Shown here: positions 1 to 11,745 of the stretch, one piece after another | Layout of the letters: each line of letters starts with the position of its first letter | Numbering within the stretch: position 1 is the stretch's first letter | Assembly: GCF_000485595.1 (NCBI RefSeq) | Contig: NW_014578174.1 | Location: 1 to 30,871 of the forward strand | Length of the DNA: 30,871 bases | Origin: Priapulus caudatus | Taxonomy: Eukaryota; Priapulida; Priapulimorpha; Priapulimorphida; Priapulidae | Reading direction: 5' to 3' | Translations under genes and position numbers: made by a program | The notes under the pieces: generated by a model | Databases searched by the model: none | Told to the model about the DNA's origin: nothing | The model's input: only the letters and a program-made list of their open reading frames with translations

Positions 1-2430
1 ATGCTGATGTTCCTCTGAAAAGTTTGCCAATTATGATTGTAGCGATGTTCAGTTTGTTTACGACTCGACTAGCGGCACACTTAGACTGCTTTGAATTCAC
101 CCCTACGGCGAGGAAATACGTTGTATTATACAAAGTACATGTTTACAATAATTATACGTAAGTACTACTACTAGTACGTAGTTAGTGACTACTGAATTAC
201 CTAGTACTAGATAGTAATACCAGGACCGCAACGGAGCTAATAGTAGATAGTAATAGTGATAAACTAAGCTCTGATTACTAGTAATTAACTTACTAATAAT
301 CGCACGAACCCTAACCGTATTATATTGATATAATGAAGATTTATATTGATGTAAATGCATTTGGTTTTATTCGCCCATGCAATACATTGGGGCCCATATA
401 ATAGTGGAGCCATGTTCTCTATCCTTGAACCACTAGTACTAACTAGACTCACGACTAGCAAGAAAACGCGCTTTGCTAGGGTTATGATACCCTAGGCTAT
501 CACTAACAAGGCACTGAAGCGTTTCAATAAAATAATGCTAACTAAATACGCAATCTCTTTACTACGAAATTGTCTAATGTTTCTAGGTATAGGCCTACTC
601 TGTTTCAAAGGTTTTCGAGTGCAAAAGGCTATTATATAGACTAGGACCTCCTGCCCACCCGTGAATTAGCCATTGAGTGACTAAGCTAAAGCCGAGAGGT
701 GCGAGAGAGTCCAGTCTATGGCTAATAGGCCGCGGCAGGCGGCGTAAAAAACACTGGCTTTCTCAACTCCGCGTTACGAGCCTGCCGATTGGAAAACGTT
801 GGCAAAAACGTTGCAAGCGTTGGGGGCGGCAGAAGGAGCGCCGGTAGGTTGTTTCCTGATTCTGACAGCCGTTCCCGATTACTGGCAACGGTCTCCCCGA
901 GATGTCAAATTTCGACATTCTTTCTGTGATTTCGCGTGACATCAGCTCGGTTACGAACAGATTACTCGGTTACAGTTTTAATAACAAGTGAACACTGGTT
1001 CACGTGTCCCAGAATGTCTATCCCTCTGTTCCCACCCACTAAAATTGCGACTGTTCGGCTGGCAAGCTATGGATCCGTGCCGCGGCCGCCAATATGTGTC
1101 CGGCGCACGGATGCCATAGCTGCCAAGCGCTGCATACTGGTCGTAGGACGTCGCGCGCCGGCCGCCGTGGCGCCTTGCCGCGGAATTGGCCGCCGCGAAC
1201 ATCTGCCGCTTATAGCGCTTGGATCAACACCTCCTTTCGGCGACCTTCTCTAGTATCCCGTCTCATCTGGACGTCAACGGGAACAGCGCGCAGGAATTCG
1301 TAAGAGAGCATTATTCAGGACTGAGAACGGACAGGTGGCCTGAACCAGTCATGAAATTGAGCGAAGATGATGCAAAACACGGTGGACAGAATCAGAGTCC
1401 TCAGCGAGTCGGCTAGTTCCTGAGACAACGAGTTAGTGCTAGTGGTGAGGCAAAACAGCAGGTAGCGGTTCGGGTATAACTCACCGAGAGACCTGCTATC
1501 TTCGTGACTATGAATAGTTAGACGCATCTGTGTGTGCGCTCATGCTATAATGTGTTCCGTGAATCGCTCTGACATGGTCGCTTAAGTGAAAGCTTTAGTT
1601 ATTATTATTTAGTAATTATGTCAGGTGTACACGAGCTGTATAATCGATCAAACGATTGTAAAATTGAACCTGTTGGTTATTATAATTTTGTTTGATTGTA
1701 TTTAGATAGTACAGTGCAGTTATAGATACAGTATCAACTGTAAAACAAAGCAGATGTCATGTAATGGTTTCACCCCAGTACCAGAAGGTGCTCTATCTAT
1801 GTTATAAATAAACGTACGGCGTTCTCTCGGATGGCGCTCACATAACAGAGGCATTGTACCATATTATATGTAACATAATGAATAATATATATACTTATAT
1901 ACTATGAGTATATATTAATATATAATAATATTTACTAATCGTTGTTTGATTGTGTTTCCCAAGGCACTGCAGGCTCGAATTAACCGACGGCACCGAACCG
2001 GCAATTGCCTTCCGGTGGCCCCTATCAATCGCCGTAACTGCCCTGAAAATCCAACCTGAACCGACGGCAGTCACCTGCTTGCTTTTGTGGTAATTGCGTC
2101 GTGCGCGCTTAATCTAACTGCCCTAGAGGTTTTCGTTTTTAGTCGACGTCAACATAACACGCTGCGCGTGCGTGCTGTAGTTTGCAAATGATCGATTCTT
2201 AAAACGATAATCGGCAGAGGGAATAATAACAGCATCGGATAAATTATTCGCCCTGGATAGCGGCATGTAAAAGCTGTTTAGCGAGCTTTTTGTTACTGTA
2301 GCCTTGCCATTTAGCAGACGGGGGTACAGGGTCGGTGTTACAGGGTAAGCTTCACATGGGGCATATTCGTGTTTTTGTACATTAAAAGCAAAGACGATGT
2401 TGAATCTGTACTAATTTGCTTATGAGTTTG
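1..2430. other. No gene recognised
   Basis: A TAGTA/CTAG-rich stretch lies at about 160-300 and a short GC-rich, CpG-rich patch at about 1060-1215. Frames at 936-1416 on both strands shadow each other across this patch and show no domain. 1860-1935 is AT-rich. The region lies downstream of the SLC16 exon in its transcription direction and may be intron. Confidence 0.5.
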
Positions 2431-2433
2431 CCT

Positions 2434-2650
2434 TTATTTTACAAAAGTGCCGTTTGTGCCGTTCTCAATTTTGAGTGCCTTGGTGCCTTTTAAATTGTCT
2501 CTGTGCCCTTCCATTTTTAAGAGAAATTCAAGCGCATTTCTCACATGCCCTAAAAAAAATTGGCCTTGCCCTTCTCGTTGCTTAAATTCGAGCCCTGCCA
2601 GGAGAGTATACCAAAAAGGTTTTTGGCTAGAGCCTAAGTACTTCATCTCA
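2434..2650 (-). repeat. Possible old transposon fragment with GGCAC repeats
   Basis: On the minus strand GGCACCAAGGCAC and GGCACAAACGGCAC recur within a reading frame of about 70 codons rich in Lys, Gly and Asn. No protein domain was recognised. The spaced GGCAC pattern suggests a degenerate repeat, with low certainty. Confidence 0.25.
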
Positions 2651-2659
2651 TTGGTTAAG

Positions 2660-3010
2660 TGCTATTACTGCTGCTCCGCTGCCGCGCACTGCTACGCTAC
2701 TGCTCTGCTGCTCGCTGCGTGCCAGCGCCACTGCTACTAGCTACTGCTGCTGGCTGCCAGCGCCACTCGCTAGACTGCTGCTGCTGCTGCTGTGCTGACT
2801 GCTGCTGCTGCTGCGCTGCTGCCAACCGCCACTGCTACTGCTGCTGCTGCTGCTGCAACGTTTACCACTGCTACATGCTTGCTGCTGCTGCTGCTGCTGC
2901 TGCTCGCTGCCTGCTGCTGCTACCGAGTGCCATGATCACTGCTGCTGCTGCTGGCTGCGGTTGCTCGGCTGCTACTGCTGTCTGTTGCTGCTGCTCTGCT
3001 GCGGTTGCGC
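2660..3010. repeat. CTG-rich trinucleotide tract
   Basis: Interrupted CTG/GCT runs of up to about seven units, separated by CTAC, GCCAG and CGCTG. The + frame translates as cysteine/alanine low complexity and is not considered a protein. Confidence 0.9.
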
Positions 3011-3700
3011 GGCTTACTGCTTGTCTATCGAAAATAGTGCATCTCGACACAAATCCCGGATTATGTACTAAAGTTCAGTGACCATTTGTGTCCATGAAAT
3101 GTTATGTGTAGTAAATATCAGCAAGCGAACCTAGGCAGTAGCTTGTACTAAAAAGAAGAAGTATAGGCATCTCTGTTGATGAAATGCAACCAGATAGAGT
3201 CCAACCAAAAGCGAACTACCAATGAGATATAGGCCTATACTACAAAAAGGGTGGTCATTTTACGATTTGTTTGCCAGTTAGTAATACCACGTTTTGTGTC
3301 TTCCTCGCGTACTGGATTATTCATACCTATGCTTTATCACCTTATAGTGCTTTTCGATCGCTCTTGGGCAAATAAGTTTCTACAAGGACCAACGTTCGAT
3401 TTAATCAATAGAATTTTGTATATATGTGGTTTATACTATACATTTATACTACAGATACTAGAAGATCTAGAATCGGAATGGATGCCTAGCGTTACAAGGC
3501 CTACATAATTCATACGTCACACACCATGATCTGCTGCACTCAAATAATAATAATTAAAGGAGTTGATGGTGAGCATATAACCGAATAACAATGTCATAAC
3601 TAGCTAAACTATTGAATGTACTATGCGAGTTTACAACCGCGCAAAGATATTAAAACAAGTTATCTGACACACAGGTATACCTAGAGGACATATCTTCCAA
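3011..3700. other. No gene recognised
   Basis: An 85-codon + frame (3251-3508) is hydrophobic in part but has no recognisable domain and no supporting splice context. Confidence 0.5.
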
Positions 3701-3711
3701 CATTTACTTAA

Positions 3712-4157
3712 GGCTCATAGGGCAGGGGCGCTGTACGGGGGGGGGGGGGGTCCAGGGGTCGGACCCCCCCTTCTCAGGCGCAGAAAACGCATCTAAGGGG
3801 GCTATAATTCAAAATTTTTCTTCCCAGACCCCCCTTTCGCAAGTGCTCGCAAGTTTGGGTTACGTTAGACACCCCCTCTGTACAAATGCCTGATACAACG
3901 CCCCTGCATACTAGGGCGTTATGTCGCCCAGGGTACTGGCCGGAAACCGTACCCTGGTACGTACCCTGGTAACTATTTGATATATGGTTAGGGTTAGGGT
4001 TAGGGAGTAGGCATAGGCAACTCCCACAGAAGACTCGTTAGTGGAGTAGGCGAGGTACGGTCCGGCATATTAGATAGTACCAGTGTACGTTCCGGTATAC
4101 CGGACCGTACCCAGGGTACGTTCCGGCAGTACCCTGGGGGACATAGACCCTCTCAGC
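3712..4157. mobile_element. Family A MITE with TTAGGG core (A1), interrupted
   Basis: Ends GGCTCATAGGG and CCCTCTCAGC, inner GGTAC/CCGG-rich inverted subrepeats, a short TTAGGG core (3986-4005) and the block ending GTGGAGTAGGCGAGGTACGG match copies at 14509, 19468 and 24218. The flanks TTTACTTAA (3703-3711) and GTTACTTAG (4158-4166) agree at seven of nine bases, consistent with an old 9-bp target duplication. A second element (3723-3906) has inserted inside the left end. No coding capacity. Confidence 0.82.
3723..3906. mobile_element. CAGGGGCG-ended MITE nested in A1
   Basis: Starts CAGGGGCG and ends with its complement CGCCCCTG. The interior has G- and C-runs and an AGAAAACGCATCTAAGGGGG motif shared with the neighbour at 4221-4398. 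It splits the left end of the family A element at 3712-4157. TAGGG before the element recurs five bases after its end, so the target duplication is blurred. The termini resemble hAT-type ends. Confidence 0.75.
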
Positions 4158-4220
4158 GTTACTTAGCATACAATGTCATGCATACAGTCAGAAGTGCAGT
4201 ACAGTTGGGCTCTCTGTGTG

Positions 4221-4398
4221 CAGGGGCGTGTACAGGGGGGGGGGTGTCTGGACCCCCACCTGCTCGCGCAGAAAACGCATCTAAGGGGGTCTAATTTCAA
4301 AATTTTAATTTTTACCCCAGACCCCCCTTTTGCGTGATCGCAAGTTTGGGTTACGGTTAGACCCCCCCCCCCTGGTACAAATCCTGTACACGCCCCTG
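4221..4398. mobile_element. CAGGGGCG-ended MITE, second copy
   Basis: Perfect terminal CAGGGGCG/CGCCCCTG, and GTACAGG near the left end is mirrored by CCTGTAC near the right. The interior closely matches 3723-3906 in the same orientation. Flanking GTGTG (4216-4220) and GGGTG (4399-4403) match at four of five bases, compatible with a 5-bp target duplication. It sits about 160 bp downstream, in + coordinates, from the SLC16 exon donor, so it would be intronic. Confidence 0.78.
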
Positions 4399-4556
4399 GG
4401 GTGACTAAACTAAATGAATAAATCTTATTCTTTGTAAGGAATTTTTGGTTGTATGAACTGAAAGGGGGCTGATGGGGGGTGATCCATCATTACGTAACAA
4501 ACTTATACGCTGGGAACACGTTGCATTCCTTGAACTATGTGACTTATATAACCTAC

Positions 4557-4878
4557 CCATGATGAGGTAAAAGCCAGCACATAGCGATCCCACCATCGAT
4601 GTCTTGCCAGAGCCTTCCTTAAAGTAGTCGATAAACTCGACGAGCCAGATACCGAAGCTATAGCAGATGCCATCTACGATGAGATTGCACATGAATGACG
4701 CAGCCACGATGATCCAACCCCACCCGCCGTCCGGGGGTGTTGGAATCAGGTTTTCCTCGAAATCTGGGAATTCGGTGGCGACTGTCGGGCATTCTGATAT
4801 GTAGTGCTGTCGTTTTCGATCGTTCTGTATGGATGCCCTCTTATCCAGCGCAGCCATCTGATTTTCAGGAATAGCCTC
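4557..4878 (-). CDS. SLC16-family monocarboxylate-transporter-like exon (N-terminal part)
   Basis: This exon encodes the amino-terminal part of a major-facilitator (MFS) transporter of the SLC16 group, plasma-membrane proteins that move monocarboxylates or related solutes, often with protons. Counting from the ATG at 4857, residues 1-40 are polar and cytoplasmic. Residues 41-48 carry the family signature PPDGGWGW at the start of TM1 (about 46-70), followed by an FxxGSGKT-like loop and a second hydrophobic stretch ending LCAGFYLIMG, where family members continue G-P-I-V-S. A donor GTAGGT at 4556-4551 splits this glycine codon (phase 1). A candidate acceptor TATAG ends at 4879, and the seven codons between it and the ATG are open. 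The ATG has C at -3, a weak Kozak context, so it may be an internal Met and the true start may lie in an upstream exon. The remaining TM segments are not visible at lower coordinates and probably lie outside the window. Substrate and subfamily cannot be assigned. Confidence 0.85.
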
Positions 4879-4879
4879 C

Positions 4880-6680
4880 TATAACAAACATATTCTTCAG
4901 TTATAACTTATAGGTTAATTGTTATGTTACAAAGGAATCCTTGCATAGTTTGTCTTGATTTACCTTTATATATTTTAAATGAAGCATATATATATAAATG
5001 CAACAGAAAAAGACAATAGAAATTGCAGTGGTGGTTACTATCAAGGCATTGTCTGTCATATGCCATGGAGATAATAACCATACATCTAATTTGATTCTGT
5101 GGTATAACCAGCATGACTAATAATGATTGCATCGAGAATATAGAATATAGAATATATGATATATTTACATGTACATAGATAAATGTTCGATAGAAACAAC
5201 AAAATCTGGTACAAAATCTGTTCAATCCTATGCTAAACATTAAGTCTGTATAGAAACGTTATCACATCATTATGAAATGTCCTGAAATTAGTGTGTAGTA
5301 GTTAGTGTGCAGAATTAACAATAAAACTGTACAGACTAGATATATAGGTTTTACATATTACTGTACTTATTAACGACGAGACAGTGATACTGCATGTTAT
5401 TAATGTTCGTGGCCTTACCATGCAATCGCCTGCTAAGCATTATGATATTATGTAAATTACTGCACAGCCGGACAGCAATTAAAGTCATGCAAAGTGAACA
5501 ATCATATATAAATATAGCTATATGCAATGACGTGTTTTCCGTTCAACTTTGAATGCCTTTTTAATTTATATATTGTCACTCAGAAGTTGTGCCCATGCAC
5601 ATCCAACACAAGTATGTCCTTAGGTACCCTCATAAATTCGGTCATCTCTTGAAACGGGAACTAAATAATAGTTCTGAGCTGTACTTATATGTCGGTTTCT
5701 AAGTAGCTACTCCTTGAATATAATGCAGAGTAGAAGTCGAAGACAATTACTGAATTAACGAAACTTACTCGATTCGAAATGTGAACCAAATCATTGGATT
5801 CAGTTGAGCCATAAATATTCAACATGATTTACACTGACAGAGCGCAGATAATAGATGGTATACGTCACTACAGTATTTTCCAATATAGTTCGATGAGATA
5901 TTCCCTGCCAATAACCATAACAGGGTTGTTGCTCACAACAAACTTGCGCGTTCACATGCACCGACAACTTATCTACTAATGAAATATTTTGATCTGAACA
6001 CTGCGCCTGTGTTGAACTTGCTTTTTTTCTTCGTCCCTATTCGCATACCGTTCTATCCACCTGCCTAAAAGAATGCCATCTTTGAATATCTAATACAAAC
6101 GCTGCCTACACTAAATAAAAACTGCAAAGCATGACACTGCGTTACAGACCATCTGTCATCATGTATGTATAGGCACGGTTGGTCTTATCAACTCCGTCAA
6201 CATGGCCATACTGGATAACGTTCCTCGCTAGTTAATGATAGGATATCAGACACGATACGCGAAATATTTTTATGTATTGGTACTAATGCCTCAAGATCAG
6301 ATCTAAGAATATTGATCAAGGGGTGAAAGACGGTTGGAGGTATAGTGGTAGCTAGGGCACGGTTGTAGTGTACCTTTGTACTGACAGTGATGGATGTGCA
6401 CGTCCATAATAAAATTCAATTTGCTATTAAAACAATAACAAACGTATAATTTAACACGCTTACATATAACGAGGTAGGCATGCGATTGTGTGAAGTTGTG
6501 AACCCACAAATCCACAGTCTGATTTGATCAAATCTGTTCGAATAATTCTGACTTGGGCAGTAATAGTCATTGTAAATTTCAACATGACTCATACTTTGAG
6601 TACATATAAGATTTTTTTATTTTTAATCTCTCATTAAAACCCCTTTTATTATCTAGACCAAAGCTTATTATTTTGTATGA
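4880..6680. other. AT-rich sequence, probably intronic, no feature seen
   Basis: AT-rich sequence upstream of the SLC16 exon on the minus strand. Frames at 4908-5240 and 6303-6515 are Cys/Tyr/Ile-rich and appear random. Confidence 0.5.
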
Positions 6681-6681
6681 T

Positions 6682-6725
6682 ACCACCCTTATTTCATGAG
6701 TATATACTCATGAAATAAGGGTGGT
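6682..6725. repeat. Perfect 44-bp palindrome
   Basis: 22 bases, starting ACCACCCTTATTTCATGAG, are followed with no spacer by their exact complement. A further direct copy of TGAAATAAGGGT lies at 6756-6767. It may be a head-to-head remnant of a short element; it is not a bacterial-type terminator. Confidence 0.9.
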
Positions 6726-6767
6726 GAACTCCAGTAAGAGTAGTAAACAACTATGTGAAATAAGGGT

Positions 6768-7440
6768 AGCTGCATCACATGCCATATAGGTATTATAGAC
6801 ATAATTCTTTATTATCATATATGCAGTATCGTAGCAGTGTGCATTAATACATATATACATTATACAACCACTAAAAATGTTATATTGGACTATTAGTCAC
6901 TGAATAAAGGCAAATTTGTCATCAAGACATCTCAACTCTCGTTGACTTGTTCTATCTGCATACAGGATGTTACGTAATACATCACAAATAGAGATAGATA
7001 CGATTAATCACGCCATGTTGACAGAAAATGATAAAATAGCTTATGAATGTTAAAATGAACGGTTATGAAAAAGTAGAATGGATGCCTTTTTCTGTTGCAT
7101 TCATTTGTGATAACGGTAACTGGTTACGCGGAAATTGGTAATCCAAAGTTATCAGTTGCATTTTTCTGGTCCCCCGACGATGTCTAAACAAGATAATAAA
7201 AATATGTGCCCAATGCCCATTGTTCAAATGAATATATATGCATATTTGTCTTGCTCTGCATATTCTTTAAAAATCACAAGTCAAATCACAAGTACTTAGA
7301 CGTCCCAATCCTGCTATGATGCTCAATTTTAACAGTTCTAGTGGGTACATACATAGTAAGTGGGTTGTAAATCCCAAACAACAACTCTGGCTAGGACTTA
7401 TTAACACGGACTCTTATTACCAGTATTTGACTTAGTATAA
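6768..7440. other. No feature seen
   Basis: AT-rich and unique, with no long frame, repeat or RNA-like fold noticed. Confidence 0.5.
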
Positions 7441-7479
7441 TACAGCCTTGTTTTGTGTTCGTCTGGTTCGAAACTGTTT

Positions 7480-7805
7480 GGATTTCACCTCCTTCCCTTG
7501 CTATACTTTTGCCCTGTACTCTCAATATCATTCACCTGCTCTACCGTTCCCCTGCACTCTCATTGTCGTACACCTGCTACAATTTCCTCATCATCCCACC
7601 CGGCCTTTGTCCTTTACCTCCTCCCTCTATTCCTTCTCCCCTGCTCTACTTCCGTCATCATCCCTCTCATAATCTTTCACCTCCTCCCCCTCGGTGTCTC
7701 CCCTCCCTCTCCGGCATCTCCCCTCCCCTCCCATACTTCACTGCACCTCTCTCCTCTATCTCTCCACCATTCCTCCTCTACAGTACTCCTATTCATTGCC
7801 CTTCA
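7480..7805. repeat. Pyrimidine-rich tract
   Basis: About 300 bases dominated by CTCC/TTCC with few purines. All three + frames are therefore open but encode only Ser/Pro/Leu low complexity. Confidence 0.8.
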
Positions 7806-7825
7806 GGGTTCTCCCCAGGATGAAA

Positions 7826-7880
7826 TTCAAACAGGGGGGAGGGGAGGGGAGGGGGGGGAACCAGGGGGGTCCGGGGGCGT
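7826..7880 (+). repeat. G-run tract after the pyrimidine tract
   Basis: Runs of four to eight Gs separated by A, CC or TCC. G-quadruplex formation on the + strand is plausible. Confidence 0.7.
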
Positions 7881-8683
7881 GTTTTTTTACCGTACCACTA
7901 ATTAATGCGTAAAATCGTCACCACACCATAGACAGTATTTGGGGTTCTTGTATATATAAGATAGCCAAGTCGGTGTACAGTTAGTGTTCCGTGTGGGACA
8001 GGTTGACTGTTTGTCCTTGTGTATTGTCTGCAGTGCATGCGTTGCACGGTAAAAATACACGCGCCGGTTGTCCTTTTCGAATGGGAATTGTTGACGATCG
8101 ATTCCCTCGCTGGCAAACTTTTATTGGGGGTGGAATTTAAACGGGGCGCAACGATTGAAACAGGGGGGAGTTTTCCCAAACGGGGCGCGCGCGCCCCGTT
8201 TGCGCAACGTAGGGTGAACCCTGCCCTTGATATTTTCTCTTCTTTAGCGTACTCCTCCCCTACTTTCATCGTCCTCCCTCTCCAAGGAAGCCAATTTGAA
8301 CTTATTACTTGAGAACACAAAATAGATGTGCAAAAGAGAGGAACACTCCCTTGCTGTCTGATACCGCTCCAGACAGGGAATGAAATGTTAAAACATTTAA
8401 AAGGCTTTAAATCAGCTGCATTAGCACTGCATCAAACTGCCTCACATAGTGATCATGCATTTAGTGGTACTCATCAGCTCATAATGTATAAACAGACTTG
8501 ATCATTTTTTGTTTTGTTTTGTGACCTTGTGTGCTAGTTTTTGTCCGCGGGATTGGCACTTGTTCAATGTAGTCGCTGCTTCACCCCTCCCCCTCTCCCC
8601 ATTGCGATGTTAGTTTCGCCCACGCAAACAATCTATTTTGAATTTAAGCAAATATTGCTGCGTTCACACGAGGAGTTTCAGGA
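7881..8683. other. No gene recognised; short inverted and direct motifs
   Basis: The motif GCGTGTTTTTTTACCGT (about 7877) recurs inverted near 8045-8065 as ACGGTAAAAATACACGC, and AAACAGGGGGGA recurs at about 7827 and 8159. This suggests a decayed repeat around the 24-bp palindrome. Frames on both strands here overlap and show no domain. Confidence 0.4.
8178..8201. repeat. Perfect 24-bp GC-rich palindrome
   Basis: AAACGGGGCGCG followed directly by its complement, in sequence otherwise of mixed composition. The motif AAACGGGGCGC also occurs at about 8138-8148. Confidence 0.85.
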
Positions 8684-8722
8684 TTCAGGATATTCAGGAT
8701 TCTCAGGATTTTCAGGGTTCAG
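8684..8722 (+). repeat. Short tandem CAGGATT-type repeat
   Basis: Five imperfect copies of a TTCAGGAT / TCAGGATT unit. Confidence 0.75.
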
Positions 8723-9549
8723 CTACGGAAAAAAAGAAAACTAATGCGGTATAATGTACACGAATGCGTATATATATCATAAATGCTCATATATTAATAA
8801 TATTGCTTATAAATGCTCATATAAATGGGCATTATTATTGTTATTATATATATACGTACGCGCTCCTGTAAATGAGCGTAAATTTGCATTTAATCATTCA
8901 TTTTTCGAGTGACTTAATTATGTTCTTAGGATCCTTTCTCGAGGAGAGACTATTTTCCATTTAGTTGCTCTGCCGACGTTTTTCCCTCCTTGAATCGTAT
9001 TAGCGTCGTGGGTTTTTGACCTACAACTAGTATAGGGATGGCTGCGGCTTATTCTCGCAGTACCCGTCTGCTTACATTAACCCAAATGCACGTGATTCTG
9101 GCGTGCGCGAGACAGATGTGACTGCTGAGTAACCCACAGCTATTTACCGCGATTTCGAATTCAAGTAAGAACCTCCGCGAAAGTTCAAAATACGCACACG
9201 ATAGATCATACTGGCTGCACGCATGCTGGTTTGACCTCTGCTATGTTCATCCAATCGGCTGTCATACGCGGACAACTCGAGATCAAAAAAGGTTTATGGT
9301 CGTATATATGTGACTCACTTGATAGTGGGTGACCGTCTCGTGACCGCCGTTACGCTATATACGGTACATCAACACCATAATGCTACGAAAACAACGAGTG
9401 AATTGCGACTAAAAACATCAATTAATCTAAAGTTCTAATGAACTGTTATCTCACTCGCGTGTTCAACCCACTTGTCGTTGCCGACTAAACCCCCGTAGCG
9501 ATACAATCTATAATTTAGGACCCCAGTTTAGGAATCAACTAATGCTGGG
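8723..9549. other. No feature seen
   Basis: Unique sequence of mixed composition, with an AT-rich part at 8755-8860 containing three ATAAATG(C/G)(T/G)C words. Confidence 0.5.
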
Positions 9550-9930
9550 TATAGTATGGTTAGGCATAGGGAAGGTACGTGGTTATGGGGTAGGATTGGG
9601 TTTGGCATAGGGTATGGTTAGGGAGTGGGTTGATGCTTGAATCTTGATATATAGTTGGGAGATGGGTTGGGGTTTGGTACGGGGTATATCGTATATAGTT
9701 AGGGGTAATAGGATATGCAAGGGATAAATCTAGGGTTATACGATATTGCGGTATTGCGGGGTTATAGGGCACGAGTTAGGCTTAGGAGTTATACGATATG
9801 AGCTAGTCTTGGGGGTTATAGAGCATGGGCCAGACTTATAAGTTATACTTATAGGGTATGCGTTAGACTTTAGGGTGACATGTAAGAGGCTAGGCTTAGG
9901 GTAAAGGTTATGGCTAGGGTGATTATGATA
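9550..9930 (+). repeat. Degenerate telomere-like GGTTAGG / GGGTTATA block
   Basis: Strongly G-rich on the + strand and C-poor, with scattered GTTAGG, TATAGGG and GGGTTA words spaced irregularly. It looks like a decayed telomere-type or minisatellite array. Reading frames on the minus strand are Tyr/Pro low complexity. Confidence 0.6.
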
Positions 9931-10921
9931 GTGGCTCTGTACCGGGCCCCTAAAGTAGGACTAGGCCTAACGCTTCCTGCAGCGGGAGCGAAGGGGCTAC
10001 TACCTACGTAGACTGGTAGAGCTAGACTACGCATAACGTTGCATCAGCCTACGAAAGTACGGTAGTATTATGGAAGCTTACCAGGTCGTTGTGACTGAAG
10101 CTGCCCAGCTTGGAGACAGCGGAAGACTGCCGCGAAAACATCTTCGATTCTTTGGTGTGAACACTCAAGTCTAGTATACGCAACAACTACGCGTGAATGC
10201 GTGCGGTACGCGCTACTAGAACAGCGCTGGTCAAACACACGTATTGACGTCGGCTGCCCCTATCACGACTGGCGCGCGTTGACTCACGCTATTCGATTGC
10301 ACAATGCCATCATACGATGTGAGCCCAGCGACAGCGAGAGCAGCAGCTGGTTGCCCCGATACGATGACGATAGGGGTGCTAGTTCTGATCATTTCTCAGC
10401 CGATACACACTAAGCATCAAATCAGCATCATCCATCGTTAACGCTTGCTAGTATCAGATCATTCGTTAACGCGAGTATTTGCCAGGCGAAATGAAGATCT
10501 ACACATTCCTCACATGCACATACACAATCCAATATCTCACACGTCTGAGATATCTATATCTATAGCGGATAAAATCACCAGCACAATAGACTATTCGTCC
10601 ATATAACCGTATACGGGAACTACATCGCTGAGCATTCCAGGCGCTACATGTCCAGCCAGCAGGGTAGGACGCATCACTGGCGATATGGCGCTATCGGATC
10701 CAGACAAACTACAGGCTCATCGCTACGGGCGCGCAGCAACAAAGGAGTCTCCGATCACGCGGCACTACCGTGAACTCCCGAGCTAGCGCTCTACAGGCGG
10801 AAAATATCACGTCGCTGCGCCATGAGCCAGTCACCGTTACCAGGCCACGCCTACTGGCTATTGTGACGGGGACTGACGACGAGAAAGTGGGCGAGAGAGG
10901 GGGTGGAGGCATATAGCGATG
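9931..10921. other. No gene recognised
   Basis: Moderately GC-rich unique sequence. The + frame at 10201-10413 and the minus frame at 10709-10912 have no recognisable domain. Confidence 0.5.
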
Positions 10922-10971
10922 GAGAGAGAGAGAGAGCTATAAAGAAGAAAGGCAGGCAGGCAGGCAGGCAG

Positions 10972-11008
<37 letters not shown>

Positions 11009-11048
11009 GAGAGAGCGAGAGAGCGAGAGAGAAGAGAGAGAGAGAGAG

Positions 11049-11147
<99 letters not shown>

Positions 11148-11161
11148 CAGAAGCGAGAGAT

Positions 11162-11208
<47 letters not shown>

Positions 11209-11252
11209 ATGAAAGCGAACGAAAGCGAGAGATAGAGAAAGAGAGGGGGAGA
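10922..11252 (+). repeat. GA (purine) microsatellite array
   Basis: About 300 bases of GAGA with occasional C, preceded by a GGCA run (10951-10972). It faces the CT array at 11571-11778, so the two can pair as a long hairpin. Arg/Glu frames here are artefacts. Confidence 0.95.
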
Positions 11253-11570
11253 ACAGAAGCTCACGAGAAAAAGAAAAAAAAAGATCACTAGAGAAAACGA
11301 TGGAGATGGAGAATGAGAATCGGAGAATGGAGGGAGTTAAGGGGAGAGCTTTTCGTCGCTAAATATTCATGGCGAGGCACGCCGTGGGGGCTATAGTAAA
11401 TAAAACCGCTCTGTGGATGCGATCTCACTTGCTAGCAAAGTTCTGACTCAAGTTAAACGTAAACCACATGTTCTTTTGCGTAGAGTAGAGAAGTGCTCTC
11501 TAGCTGCCGCCAGGTCACTGCTCCGCGAAAATACAGCTCAGCTGAGCGCGTTTTGAAGTATTTCAAACAC

Positions 11571-11574
11571 GTCT

Positions 11575-11622
<48 letters not shown>

Positions 11623-11687
11623 TCTCTCTCGCTCTCGTGTCTCTCTCTCTCTCTCTGTCTCTCTCTCTCTCTCGCGCGCAGCGCTCT

Positions 11688-11723
<36 letters not shown>

Positions 11724-11745
11724 CTCTCGCTCTCTCTCTCTCTCA

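Noticed and set aside
2659-3081. 140-residue cysteine/alanine-rich frame
   Set aside because: It is a translation of the CTG repeat, with no domain and no splice or start support.
6682-6725. Palindrome as a rho-independent terminator
   Set aside because: The sequence is eukaryotic, the palindrome has no spacer loop or U-tract context, and no gene ends there.
7460-7480. GGTTCGAAAC as a tRNA or SINE B box
   Set aside because: No A box or cloverleaf could be found at the right spacing, and the flanks are pyrimidine-rich low complexity.
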